Source of the DNA: Saussurea involucrata
Taxonomy: Eukaryota; Streptophyta; Magnoliopsida; Asterales; Asteraceae
Direction: 5' to 3'
Assembly (NCBI GenBank): GCA_033807775.1
Contig: CM066314.1
Span: forward strand, 40,896,001-40,960,000
DNA length: 64,000 nt
In this document: piece after piece, positions 20,714 through 30,046 of the stretch
Layout of the letters: each line of letters opens with the position of its first letter
Numbering within the stretch: position 1 is the first letter of the stretch
Notes under the pieces: model-generated
Seen by the model: only the letters and a program-made list of their open reading frames with translations
Database searches by the model: none
What the model was told of the DNA's origin: nothing
Position numbers and translations under genes: made by a program

Positions 20714-21452
20714 GCTCCCCCTCAAAACATACATGGGGATTGACTTGCTCCCCCTCGAAGTGAGAGGTTATTGATCCGCCATAGAATATCTTAAAGAAGA
20801 CCCAAAGTTAGTAAACTAGACGGATAAACAAGTTCTGGTGCGTACCTTTTTATTAAGTGGCTCAATCTGGGACAGATTGAGGACTGGCAGTGACGAAACA
20901 GGTACCAGACTGAAAATAGCAAGGGCGTCCGGACATAATAGTGAGATTGCAAGACATTCCGGACAACCCAGGTATCCGGACAAAAGGTGTCCGGACGAAA
21001 GAGCATACCGGAGAGGATGAAAGTTTCCAGATAAAATAAGCAATCCGGACAAACGAGAATCCGGATGACATGTAAGAGAGACCAAGAGTCCGGATATGGT
21101 ACCCGGGTTCCCTTCCAATCCGGATAGGGACCCGGTCCGGAAACCTAACCGGAAAGATAGGGTTTCCGGATACCTGTCCGGATACTTCTGGAATTTCAAG
21201 AATTTCCCTGATTCTTGATATTTTGCAAAAATAAAGCTATATGGATTTCAGAAATGATCCTTCTCTCGCTCCCCCTCAAACGGAGCATGGGGAAGAATTT
21301 GCTCCCCCTCAGAATGTGCGCGTAGAGGAAAGTGCACACGGGAGTATCCGCACACACAAAAAAACTTTTTAACGTATTTAAGAAAAAATGTGTGTGACGC
21401 TCCCCCTCAACAGTAGAGTAACATACCAGATAGCTGATCATGCTCCCCCTAA
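20714..21452 (-). promoter_or_regulatory. Six repeated PPT-like motifs (GAGGGGGAGC)
   Basis: On the minus strand (T/C)(T/G)AGGGGGAGC occurs six times: 20714-20724, 20747-20757, 21268-21278, 21301-21311, 21399-21409 and 21442-21452. It resembles the true PPT (AAAGGGGGAGAT) at 18143-18156. Repeated PPT-like strings downstream of pol are reported for Sireviruses. Here they lie between the protease remnant and the accessory ORFs. Confidence 0.65.
20890..21190 (-). repeat. CCGGA-rich tract inside the element
   Basis: About 13 CCGGA-containing motifs (mostly TCCGGA(C/T)) in 300 bp, giving repeated reading of Ser-Gly-Arg/Pro-Asp in shadow ORFs. It is non-coding and lies between two clusters of PPT-like motifs. 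Confidence 0.85.
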
Positions 21453-21502
21453 ACACATGAGCAGCTTGTTAAAGCACAGGTATAGACAAACCTCACGTCT
21501 TC

Positions 21503-21613
21503 TTAATATTGTTCCTTGTAGATCGTGAGCAGCTCCCTCCTTGCGGTCATGTGTGTGGAGCATCCAGTGTCTAAGAACCACACATGACCGTCCTGCAAAA
21601 CAAGTTTAGCGAA
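21503..21613 (-). pseudogene. Protease remnant (copia aspartic protease)
   Basis: In the frame +1 to the preceding gag ORF the sequence reads LVLQDGHVWFLDTGCSTHMTA and stops after about 35 codons. DTG in WFLDTGC is the active site of retroviral-type aspartic proteases, and the STHMT context is typical of copia. It overlaps the end of the gag ORF, whose WVPK motif normally precedes protease, so a one-base shift separates them. TTTTGCAG just before the GAC codon looks like a splice acceptor. Everything downstream in pol is gone. Confidence 0.85.
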
Positions 21614-22262
21614 CCTTCGGTACCCAGATTTGCCTGGGTCCGGGAGGGTTAGGTTTTACACCTTTCGGAGGAACCTGTTTTGAAGCAGGTTGCCTCTTGG
21701 GTGTTGGTTTTGCCTCAGTAGGAGGACCCTGTTTGGAATTAGGTTTCCTCACTTCCTTTGGTTTCACCTCTGATTGGGGACCCCGTTTGGATTTGGACTT
21801 CTTTTTGTTCTTACGGGGTCTGCGTTTGGGTGTATGATTATACATGTGATATGACCCAAACCAATCATTATTGTTAATGGCATCAAAGTCATTCCAACCA
21901 CAACTAGAACAACACAAACGATCGTGCGATAATTGAATCAATTGTTGAGTGGAGTAAATTCTCTTTGGAAAATTAACATCTCTTTTAACAAAATCATTCC
22001 TATGATTCCAGGCACAATCGTTTTTGTTCATTCTAGGGTGAAAGCCAGTATTGAACGGCTTTGACGCAGCATTCTTGACAGATTCCTTAGCTGGCCACTT
22101 TGGTTTCTCTGGTTTAGCGCGACCGATTTTATCAGAACCAACAGGGACAGTGCGGTCAGTGACTTTCGATGGAGTAGGATTTTTGTTGGGCAAATGCACG
22201 GTCTTTTGCCTCGGCTGTGATTGGGTTTTAGAAACAGGTTTAGGTTGAGAAATCTTAATCAC
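21606..22262 (-). CDS. gag C-terminal segment, basic, ending in WVPK (218 aa)
   Basis: A lysine/proline-rich frame that continues the preceding gag ORF after a one-base shift at about 22255-22262. Residues about 70-125 hold CAWNHRN and CCSSCGWNDFDAI, cysteine/histidine pairs that may bind zinc but are not a standard CCHC knuckle. The tail is basic repeats (KSKSKRGP, KPTPKRQP) and GPRQIWVPKVR, the phrase that usually links gag to protease in these copia elements. Likely a nucleic-acid-binding part of gag. Confidence 0.6.
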   Translation of the reverse strand: MIKISQPKPVSKTQSQPRQKTVHLPNKNPTPSKVTDRTVPVGSDKIGRAKPEKPKWPAKESVKNAASKPFNTGFHPRMNKNDCAWNHRNDFVKRDVNFPKRIYSTQQLIQLSHDRLCCSSCGWNDFDAINNNDWFGSYHMYNHTPKRRPRKNKKKSKSKRGPQSEVKPKEVRKPNSKQGPPTEAKPTPKRQPASKQVPPKGVKPNPPGPRQIWVPKVR

Positions 22263-23814
22263 AGCCGGGGTATTCGTGTTTGAACATGCACCCTTTAAAA
22301 TTGACCGGCCGATTGACTACTGGTGACAGAAAATCAGTATGACTCGGAAGAGGTTTGTCGAAGGGGAACGACTCATACTCTTCCTCAGAATTGCCTTCGG
22401 AGTTCATGTATTTAGAAAAATTGACATCCGGAATTACAGGACTTGGATCGGTCGAGGAAGGTGAGGAACACGTTGTGCTTGTGTGCTTTGGGGAATTTGG
22501 TGCGGAAGCTAGGAAAAAATCAGAGTTCAAATTCCTTAAAACACTCTTATCTTGAGAATTAGAACCCTCTTGTGATCTTTTGTCAGTTGGGAAAGAGGTT
22601 GTTCCAAAGAAGGCTTTACACGAAGACGTGTCCGATGAGCTAGAGGAAAAATCGGGTGAAATCTTCTTTTCAGATTGGAGTTGGTCAAACTGCTTTTGTA
22701 GTTGACTTTTACTCACTTTCTCTTGCATCACTTCTGTTGCCAAAGCGTACAGTTGTGATGTGAGTCGATTGATTTCAAACCGAAGGATCTCCTGTCCTTC
22801 ATCAGACACAACTTCGGTTTTGACCGATTGTTGATTCTCAACCTTTTCAATTAAAGCTTGCTTTTCCATTTGAAAAATTTTCCTTTCTTTCTCAAATGAC
22901 TCCTCCAACTCGACTATCTTTGCTTCCAAGATGAGATGGGGAACATAGAGTTTAAACTCATCCGTCTCAGTCTTGGTTTCGGTTGCTTGGTCCTCATCCT
23001 TCTTGGAGGAATCCTTGGGCGTAGCAACCTTGTAAGGGTTGAAGTAGTCATTGGAGAGGTACTTTTTGTCCTTTTTATAAGAATAATTTAAAGGCTCGTA
23101 ACAAAATGGAAGTTGAATTCCTCGTTTGTGTTTGCGCTTATATTCCTCGGTTTCCTCTTCCTTCTCAGGTTCAAGAGGACCAGTCCATTGGATTGCATAT
23201 TCCGGATACTTTTTATCTAACCCAAAGCAAGCAAAATCATACAAAGTTGGTGTAAACCATCTTCCCTTTTTCAAATAATGTGGGTTATCATATCCGATTC
23301 CCCATTCTTTGTTGAAATAGGTCAACTCTTTGGGTTTATTCAAAAAGATGGTTTGATCAGTTTGACCCCTTTTGTGGAGTTTGGTTTCAAGATCAAGAAT
23401 TTTCGCAACAAACTCCTTGTGCTGAATCTGAAGAGAGGAACATTGATAAACAATATCCTCTTTCTCATTCATGCACTGATCAAACTGAGACTGAAGTTCA
23501 GATAACTTGGCCCTTAAGTCTTTAGGTGCTATTGAAAGATTTTTGCATTTTTCTTTTAACATAGTATTTTCAGACTTGTATTTTTCAGTTAATCTCTGTT
23601 GAACATCTAGCTTTTCGGTTAGAGACCTAATCTCAAGCAGTTGTTCTTTAGAGGTGGCCTTAAAGGAAACTACCCGTTCAGCAAGAGGTTTCACTCGGTC
23701 ATAAAGTTCTGAAAAGATAGGTTCACATACCTGACACGGCCTTTTCATGTCTTCTTCAGCAGGAGACATCTTCAGTTGCACTGGAGTGATCGTCAGACGT
23801 GTAGATTGATTCAA
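22255..23814 (-). CDS. gag-like coiled-coil protein (519 aa)
   Basis: Open for 519 codons. It starts near a CxxC pair (RPCQVCEPIFSELYDRV), followed by about 130 residues of heptad-rich coiled coil, then a conserved block (LNKPKELTYFNKEW..YDNPHYLKKG..KKYPEYAIQW), YLSNDYF, a second coiled coil and an acidic Ser-rich tail (SCKAFFG, NSDFF). The same blocks occur in plus orientation at 45330-46387 and in the 32583 and 50143 copies. The usual N-terminal capsid domain of copia gag (present at 35926 in another copy) is absent here. Role inferred: structural or assembly part of gag. The start codon is chosen as the first in-frame ATG. Confidence 0.7.
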   Translation of the reverse strand: MNQSTRLTITPVQLKMSPAEEDMKRPCQVCEPIFSELYDRVKPLAERVVSFKATSKEQLLEIRSLTEKLDVQQRLTEKYKSENTMLKEKCKNLSIAPKDLRAKLSELQSQFDQCMNEKEDIVYQCSSLQIQHKEFVAKILDLETKLHKRGQTDQTIFLNKPKELTYFNKEWGIGYDNPHYLKKGRWFTPTLYDFACFGLDKKYPEYAIQWTGPLEPEKEEETEEYKRKHKRGIQLPFCYEPLNYSYKKDKKYLSNDYFNPYKVATPKDSSKKDEDQATETKTETDEFKLYVPHLILEAKIVELEESFEKERKIFQMEKQALIEKVENQQSVKTEVVSDEGQEILRFEINRLTSQLYALATEVMQEKVSKSQLQKQFDQLQSEKKISPDFSSSSSDTSSCKAFFGTTSFPTDKRSQEGSNSQDKSVLRNLNSDFFLASAPNSPKHTSTTCSSPSSTDPSPVIPDVNFSKYMNSEGNSEEEYESFPFDKPLPSHTDFLSPVVNRPVNFKGCMFKHEYPGCD

Positions 23815-23969
23815 AGTGTAAACCTAACGCAAGGCACTAAGAGTGGAATCCTAACGCAGGTTCTATGACTGGTATGAACTAAGAGTGATCTTACTGGATA
23901 GGAATCCAAGTAAGGGTCTGATTAGGAAGTGTCCGAATCAGATCAATTAAGAACAGTTCAATAGATCAC

Positions 23970-24410
23970 AAAGTATCCGGGTAAAACAAGGAATCCGGAT
24001 GGCACAGTTTCACGAATACTTAAATGTCCCCCTCCTGCGACTTAGCACGGGGGTCCCTAGAAAATTTTGGGGGCTGGCCCCTAGAAAATTTTGGGGGCAA
24101 CGCCCTTGCGGGGTCTGGGGGCTGGCCCCTAGAAAATTTTGAAAAATGAGGGTTCAAAACAGCTCCCGGATTACGTGTCCGGGTGGTTTCCGGATAGAGA
24201 ATCCGGAAAAACCAGGAATCCGGATGATATAGTTCGGACAGGTGAAGGAATCCGGATGTACTAAGTTTCCGGATAACAATGAAGTTTCCGGGTACAATGG
24301 ATTGTCCGGATAAGATATGTCCGGAAACACTGGAAGAATCCGGATGGAAACACAAATGTCCGGACACTATCAACTTGTCCGGAAAACGATAGGCTGTTTT
24401 ATCCGGACTC
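23970..24410 (-). repeat. CCGGA-rich tract in the leader
   Basis: About 17 copies of (T/A)TCCGGAT-like motifs in 440 bp, lying between the PBS (24805-24816) and the gag ORF. The tract is interrupted by the CCCCTAGAAAATTTTGGGGG repeats. A tract of the same kind occupies the same leader position at 35395-35720. Confidence 0.85.
24047..24145. repeat. CCCTAGAAAATTTTGGGGGC repeats
   Basis: Three copies of CCCTAGAAAATTTTG(GGGGC) in under 100 bp, separated by GGCTGGCC and a GCAACGCCCTTGCGGGGTCT spacer. The units are nearly self-complementary (CCCnnAAAATTTTnGGG), so RNA hairpins are possible in the packaged leader. Confidence 0.8.
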
Positions 24411-24804
24411 GGCGGCTGTTTTATCAGTTCGATCGATTTCTCAACTAGGGTTACTCAAGATTGTTCCTGAAAGATTAGAAACAATACCAAACACAAAACT
24501 AACACTAACCCAATCGATTTCTAAGCAAAAAGAACACGTTTTGATGGTAAAAATTCGATTTTTGTTGAAGAACACTACCAAAAAAACTTTGATCTTAAAT
24601 TGCTAAATTGACCAATCAAACGAATGAATTAGGATGTGAAAATTTGCAGAAACACTTATAACTATAATGCTAACACAACCCAATAATAAAAAACAACCAA
24701 TTTCGACTGAATCAAAAAGTCAAGAATTCAAGAATAGTCAGACGAGTAAAAATCAAACTAACCAGAAATTGATGAATGAACCTTTGAATCGAATCCGTCT
24801 GTCT

Positions 24805-24816
24805 GCTCTGATACCA
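24805..24816 (-). promoter_or_regulatory. Primer binding site (initiator Met-tRNA)
   Basis: The minus strand reads TGGTATCAGAGC two bases after the 5' LTR end. It is complementary to the 3' end of plant initiator Met-tRNA and primes minus-strand synthesis in most copia elements. Confidence 0.92.
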
Positions 24817-24818
24817 AT

Positions 24819-25097
24819 TGTAGAATCCAGATCCGTGTAACAAATATGAAATCAGTAATATGAACGATAAGAACAATGATTTCAACTGGTCATCCCTGTA
24901 TTAAGCTTTCAATCAGAGAGTTTACAATACGAGTAGGAAAGCAAATGAGATGATTAACCTATTTTTCTAGGCTAATACAACATTATATACTTCGGGGCCG
25001 TGGTTAACAAGCCCACGACCCGTTCACTATGGACTAAGATTAAACAATTACAAATCAAACCCTTGAACTTAAAATCAACATAAATTCTACCCTAACA
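24819..25097 (-). repeat. 5' LTR of the minus-strand copia-type element
   Basis: 279 bp. In minus orientation it starts TGTTAGGGTAGAATT at 25097 and ends GGATTCTACA at 24819. It is followed outside by the ATTGC target duplication. Confidence 0.92.
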
Positions 25098-25565
25098 ATT
25101 GCTAACTAGATCTGGTAATTACATGCCGAGGGGGAGATTCGGGTAGAGATAGCCGAATTGCCCTTTGTCCTATAAAATTCTGAACTTAATATGTTTTGAG
25201 TCCATCGATGGAGATCGAGAGATAAAACTCATGGTTTCAAAATAAGATTTGTTGTTGCTTGAGAAAGAGCAACGGTGAGTTTTTAAGAATTAGGTTTCAT
25301 AGGAAAGAACCGATAATAAATGCCCCCGGACTTCCAACCCTAAAACCTTTTCTCTGTCAAAAGTCTCTTTAAAGCTTCTTAGTCGTTTGTGTTTTCTTTT
25401 TCTGCAATTAAATAACTTTCAAACAACAAACCTCAATTTCGATAGTTCAGTTAATAGCGAGGATAGTAATTGTGATACTCAGTTCCTAGTTCCTTTGGTT
25501 CGATACTCGTACTTCCGGTACTTATTACTTGATTCGACCCATACACTTGCGGTAAGAGTAGGGGG
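25098..25565 (+). other. LTR-like host sequence, 3' part
   Basis: Continuation of the sequence broken at 17863. The segment CGATACTCGTACTTCCGGTAC..CTTGATTCGACCCATACACTTGCGG at about 25500-25555 is typical of the end of long gypsy LTRs. No credible gene; the 117-codon ORF starting at 25387 crosses this boundary and is not recognised. Confidence 0.4.
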
Positions 25566-26605
25566 TGTAAACCCACCTATCAAATGCCATCAAGACATCA
25601 CAACCTCAAACCATCTTTTCATGGCTTTGTTGCCTACTTCGTTGAGTTACACCTCAATTACTTATGAGACCATATTGCCTATCCAAGCTAGACGAGTTAC
25701 ACCTCAAGAACTTCAATGTCCTCTATTGCCTATACTCTAGTGGCCCCAAGATGGCTAACAATTTATAACATGTAAATCCACACAATCTAAATCCTTGTGC
25801 ACAAGGAGTTAGACATCAAATTACCAAAACATGATCATGTACAATTTATTTAGTTCCAAATAACCACACATGCCAAATATCATGCTATTAACGTTAACCA
25901 TATATAAATAGATATATGTTCACTAATCATTTTACACATACGAGAGTTTTAGGGAGTACACCTACCTTTCTTTCTAAATAAATGTCTTACCATTACCTTT
26001 TTGATAGAACTTATGGAGGTTAGCATATATCATAATAGAAGTTAGGGTTATATATAATTTCTTGGGCAAAAACGTAAACCCTTAGTTTTAGGTCAAAACC
26101 CAAATAATGAAGTATCCTTTCTTTTAGCAAGGTAGAGTATTTAATGAAAAGAATATGGTGTGTAAACTCAAAAATAGCAAGAACCCATGAAACCCTAAAT
26201 TTCATCATCATCTTCCAACACTTGAGAATCCATAATAAATCATATATAAAGAAAGAAAAGAAAGGTTTTCATGTAGAATACTCACCTAGTGGGTTTAGTG
26301 AGAAAACTCTAGAATTTGTAGAAACCCTGGGAGATGAAGTTGAAAACCCTAGCCTTTAGAACTTGAAGAAGCTTGAACTCTTGCAATAAATGTGGATGAT
26401 AACCCTAGATGCGAGATAAAATAACATTTAAGGTTTGTGGTTGGAGGAATTAATGGAAGTAGGTGAAGTGAGGAAGAAAATCGCCCCAAGAGAGTAGAAA
26501 ATTGGCCCCTTAGCTCAAAAAACTGATTTTTTTCCTCAAATCCCGATATGATGCGTTTATTTAAAGAGACCCACGACCGGCGACCTTGACGTGTGAGAGT
26601 TCCCA
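25566..26605 (-). mobile_element. Truncated Tekay-like LTR fragment (minus strand)
   Basis: Read on the minus strand, 26605 to about 26000 has the texture of the R/U5 half of the Tekay-like LTRs in this window, including CTAG/GTGAGTATTC at 26289-26280, as in the other four LTRs. No ORF is credible (the 85-codon frame at 26349-26606 is a shadow of the leader). The remainder to 25566 is unassigned AT-rich DNA. Confidence 0.35.
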
Positions 26606-29600
26606 TGTAACACCCAACATTTTTGGTTACGTTTATTTTCGAATTTTAAATAAATAATTACCTTAGAAATAACCCATCCCTTCTTTGTTGACTTCTTTGC
26701 TTCATTGTCTCCCCACCTAACTAGTTCTCCCTCTTATTTATTTATTTTTTCCTTTAACATTTACTACTTACTACTCACACTTTATGTCGTACTCACCATC
26801 TAATTTCCTCCCCATTAGGTTATTGAACCAATCACATTTAATTCAAGACTCCTTTTTCCAACTCTCATTTTTTACTTCATTCTAACTCTCCCTCTCATAT
26901 TCGTTTCCATCATATCTCTCACATCAACCTTCATCCCCAAAACCCCAAATCCCTCCCTTGTTCTCTTCCACCTATCTTCCCTCAATGGATGCTAAGATTA
27001 GGTTGTTGAAACAAGCTTCAGGGGTTTAAAGCTTCAAGATCGTCACCTTCTTCATCTTTCTCTAAACTAAATTTAGTCAAAATATATTTATTCTATCCAC
27101 AATCGATTCCTCCATGGGTTTTTAAAAGATTTGGAGTTAGAAGTTCAAGCTTGGTGGATGGAAACTCAAGATCTTCATCTTCTCTAAATCATCATTTCCA
27201 CCATTGTTGACCTAGTTTTTGGGTTTCTTCCTAAAAACGAATTGTAAGTCCATCTTAACCTTCTAAACCTTTATTACTTGTTAAAACCTTTAATTTTAAC
27301 CTCCTAGAACATCTCTCTTAATGTATCTCTCATATTATGAGTTTTGACCTATTTTTGGTATTTTGGGAGATTTGAGATTTTGACAAAGACTTGTGTGAAT
27401 CTGATTTTGGGAGTTACTCTTGGTGTGTTTTAGGTTTGTTTGTAACCTAGATAAGGTTTCTAGTGCTGGATGTTTGTGAATCTAAATCTTACACCAATGA
27501 AGCTCAAGATTTTGGGTAAAACCTAGATTTAGCCTAAATCTAGCAAGGTGAGTTCAAGTTGCTTTGTGAAAACTATGTACATGCCAAAATGTATCTTTTT
27601 GAAGTAATAATGTGTTTACATGGTATTTATCAATGTGTTGAGTATTTGTCAAAGTTTTCATATTTGGTAACTTTGGTTAATAAATCTTATGAAATGCTCA
27701 TATTTGGATTTTTAGATATTTTGACAAGTAAATCTCATAAACATGTTCTTTTGGTGATTTATTGTACAAATGGAGTCTATTTGATGATTTATGCATTTTG
27801 GTATATTTGGGTTTATAAACTATTTGGGAAAAATAAACGTTATCGGGTTATGAGACATTTTGGAAATATAAGGGCATGAGTTTATTTGGAAATTGATTTG
27901 ACTCAACTAATGATGAGCTTTTGAGTTAATCATATCTTGAGCTATGTGTTTGCATAAACGCCCATTAAATGTGTTATATTGTTTTAATGACCTTTATTGA
28001 TTGGTCAATTGAATAGTTGGGCTTTGGCTTGTAATTGACTTAAATGAGTCTTGAAGACTTTAGTCCGATGTAAACTACTCTATATTGAGTTTTCGAAATT
28101 ATATGCATTTGAGACATATTTATTTATTAATTACATGTTTAAAGATAGGGGTGAGCAAAACCCGCCCAACCCGATTGCCCCGAACCGATCCGACTCAAAA
28201 TTGTGACCAAAACCCATCACCCGAAGACCCGATGGCCCCGAACCGAACTTTTATACGGGTAAAGTAGGATCGGATTGGGTTCATGGTTTACCCACCCGAT
28301 CCGACCCGAATATCCGAAAGTTTTTAAAAGTTAAAAAATAATTATAATTATATATACCCATTTACTGATTTACCCAACCCCATTTCTATTTTCTAAACCT
28401 AATTTCGACGCTTCTCCCCCATTCTCCTCCTGTCCTCCATAGACGATTCTCATTTCTCCCCCATCGCCGATTCTCCTCCAACGCCGTCAAGGAACCCCAT
28501 CGCCGGCCACTGCTGGTACGTCTTGTCGTCTTCCACAGTTCCACCAGACCACCACCATGCAGGCACGCACCACCAGTCTACCAGAGACCAGACCCCCACC
28601 ACGCACCACCAGTCCACCACCACGGTCCAAGGTTTGTATTCTTCAATATTCATAACTCATAAGTGTAATGTGTATCAGTGTATGTGTAATTGTGTATTAT
28701 CTGTTATCAACTTATCATATTTTGTATTACTCAAAAATCCGACCCGTGCAAAACCGAACCCGAACAACCCCGAAATCCGATTATCCAATCTTCCTTTGGA
28801 CGGATTTCGGGTTTCGTCAGACCCATCCGAAACCCGATCGGGGATTGGGTTTTGGGCCCCAATCCGCCCGAACCCGTCCGATGCTCACCCCTATTTAAAG
28901 ATGTTGGACATTCTTTAGAGTCATGTAGTTTAGACTGTGTTGCATTGGATCCATAGGCACGTAAGTCAGTCTTTTGGTGATGGTCGATTGGGTATCTCGG
29001 GGTTGGACCTCGGGACCCATGTTTTATGACCTTAAACTCTTCAAGTAGGCACTAGGAGGGTTGAGTACGGAGGTGCTACCCTGGAGGTAGGCACTAGGAC
29101 CTTCGCCGCTTTGAAGGGGATACCTTTGAGGTAGTTCTAAGCCTGCCGAGCCTTGTGGTGGAATCCTGGGGATAGACACTAAGGTCAACTGTCTCTTAAG
29201 GTGAAACTTGTTGAGAAGTCGTAGGAACCCTTGGACGTCTAGTCGCGAGGTGTTGTACGATTAACGTTGTACGGGTGGTATACTTATGTGTTTCATCCGC
29301 CCTCAACGGATACGGGTCTCTTCCATTGTTGTTAAACATTATTTTCGGATATTGTAATATCCATGCTTTATTATCGTTGGTTTCGTACGAGTAATTGCAG
29401 TTGATGGCTTTAATACTGGATCCCCTCCACATGTATTAAGGTTTGAATGATGCACCTACTTCCATGTATTTGGTAATTGGATTTCTATCCTATTTTTGCT
29501 TTGCGTGAGTATGGGGTTAGTTCCATGTTTTGGTATATTTCTATCTAAACGTTTATCACGAAGGTGGAACTTTTGGAAAAGACATCATTATACATTCTAG

Positions 29601-30031
29601 ACTGTTACTTATTGACAATCGTGATTTAAGAAATCTTTCTCCTGTTTTATTTATTATATAGTGATGCAAACTCTTGAACTCACTAGGCGTTAGCCTAACC
29701 TTTTTATTTGTCGGCATGTGCATCAGGTTCCAGTTTGGGAATGGTTTTAGTGACACTGCGAAGAGTTGAGTGTGAGCATGCACGAGAAAAGATTAGTCTT
29801 TGGATGAGGTCTTCCGCACGTTGGGATTAGTAACTTGCATTGGGTTTAGTAACACCCAACCTATTTATTTAGTCTTTGTATAAGAATTGAAGTTATTAAT
29901 TGTTGAGGTTAATTATAGAATAATTTGAAGTAATTTCAAGTATTGATTAGTAGAAAGGGATATTATCCTTTATTCGATGTATCATTGAAAATTTTAAATT
30001 AGTTGTTATTTCCAAATTCGAGGTTGTTACA
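26606..30031 (+). mobile_element. Tekay-like gypsy 5' LTR carrying a MITE
   Basis: It starts TGTAACACCCAAC at 26606, ends GGTTGTTACA at 30031, and is followed two bases later by the PBS TGGTATCAGAGC (30035-30046). The length is 3426 bp, of which 748 bp is the inserted MITE at 28146. An AG/GTGAGTT string lies at 27546-27553; GGATCCATAGGCAC and the TAGGC-GTTA-GCCTA hairpin (29684-29697) with a following CATCAG/GT (29721-29728) lie near the end. No gag follows the PBS, so this is the head of a deleted element. Confidence 0.75.
28146..28893. mobile_element. hAT-type MITE, 748 bp, TSD TTTAAAGA
   Basis: The termini TAGGGGTGAGC and GCTCACCCCTA are perfect inverted repeats, flanked by the exact 8-bp duplication TTTAAAGA (28138-28145, 28894-28901). 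The sub-terminal regions are rich in CCCGAACC/CCGATCC units and the centre holds CCACCACC-type repeats. Non-coding. The right half is also present at 46384-46607, with a mutated duplication (CTTAAAGA). Confidence 0.92.
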
Positions 30032-30034
30032 AGT

Positions 30035-30046
30035 TGGTATCAGAGC
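30035..30046 (+). promoter_or_regulatory. Primer binding site (initiator Met-tRNA)
   Basis: TGGTATCAGAGC three bases after the LTR end TGTTACA, the usual chromovirus arrangement. The duplicate copy is at 47751-47762. Confidence 0.9.

Larger units (their letters stand above)
17864..25097 (-). mobile_element. Copia-type LTR element lacking most of pol, TSD ATTGC
   Basis: Two 279-bp direct repeats (17864-18142 and 24819-25097) and an exact 5-bp duplication ATTGC (17859-17863, 25098-25102) define a 7.2-kb element. In minus orientation: LTR (TGTTAGGG...TTCTACA), PBS TGGTATCAGAGC, a leader with a CCGG tract, gag-like ORFs (23814-22255 and 22262-21606), a short protease remnant (21613-21503), a non-coding stretch with PPT-like motifs and a second CCGG tract, accessory ORFs (20593-19571, 19489-18188), PPT and LTR. 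No integrase, RT or RNase H is found, so movement would need enzymes from a relative. The LTRs differ at about a dozen sites by eye. Confidence 0.9.

Noticed and set aside
20816..21199. 127-codon minus ORF rich in SGL/PD
   Set aside because: Translation of the CCGGA array; no independent coding support.
29852..29870. AGTAACACCCAACC as a second LTR start
   Set aside because: Resembles TGTAACACCC by chance; the sequence after it does not match the LTR start at 26606.
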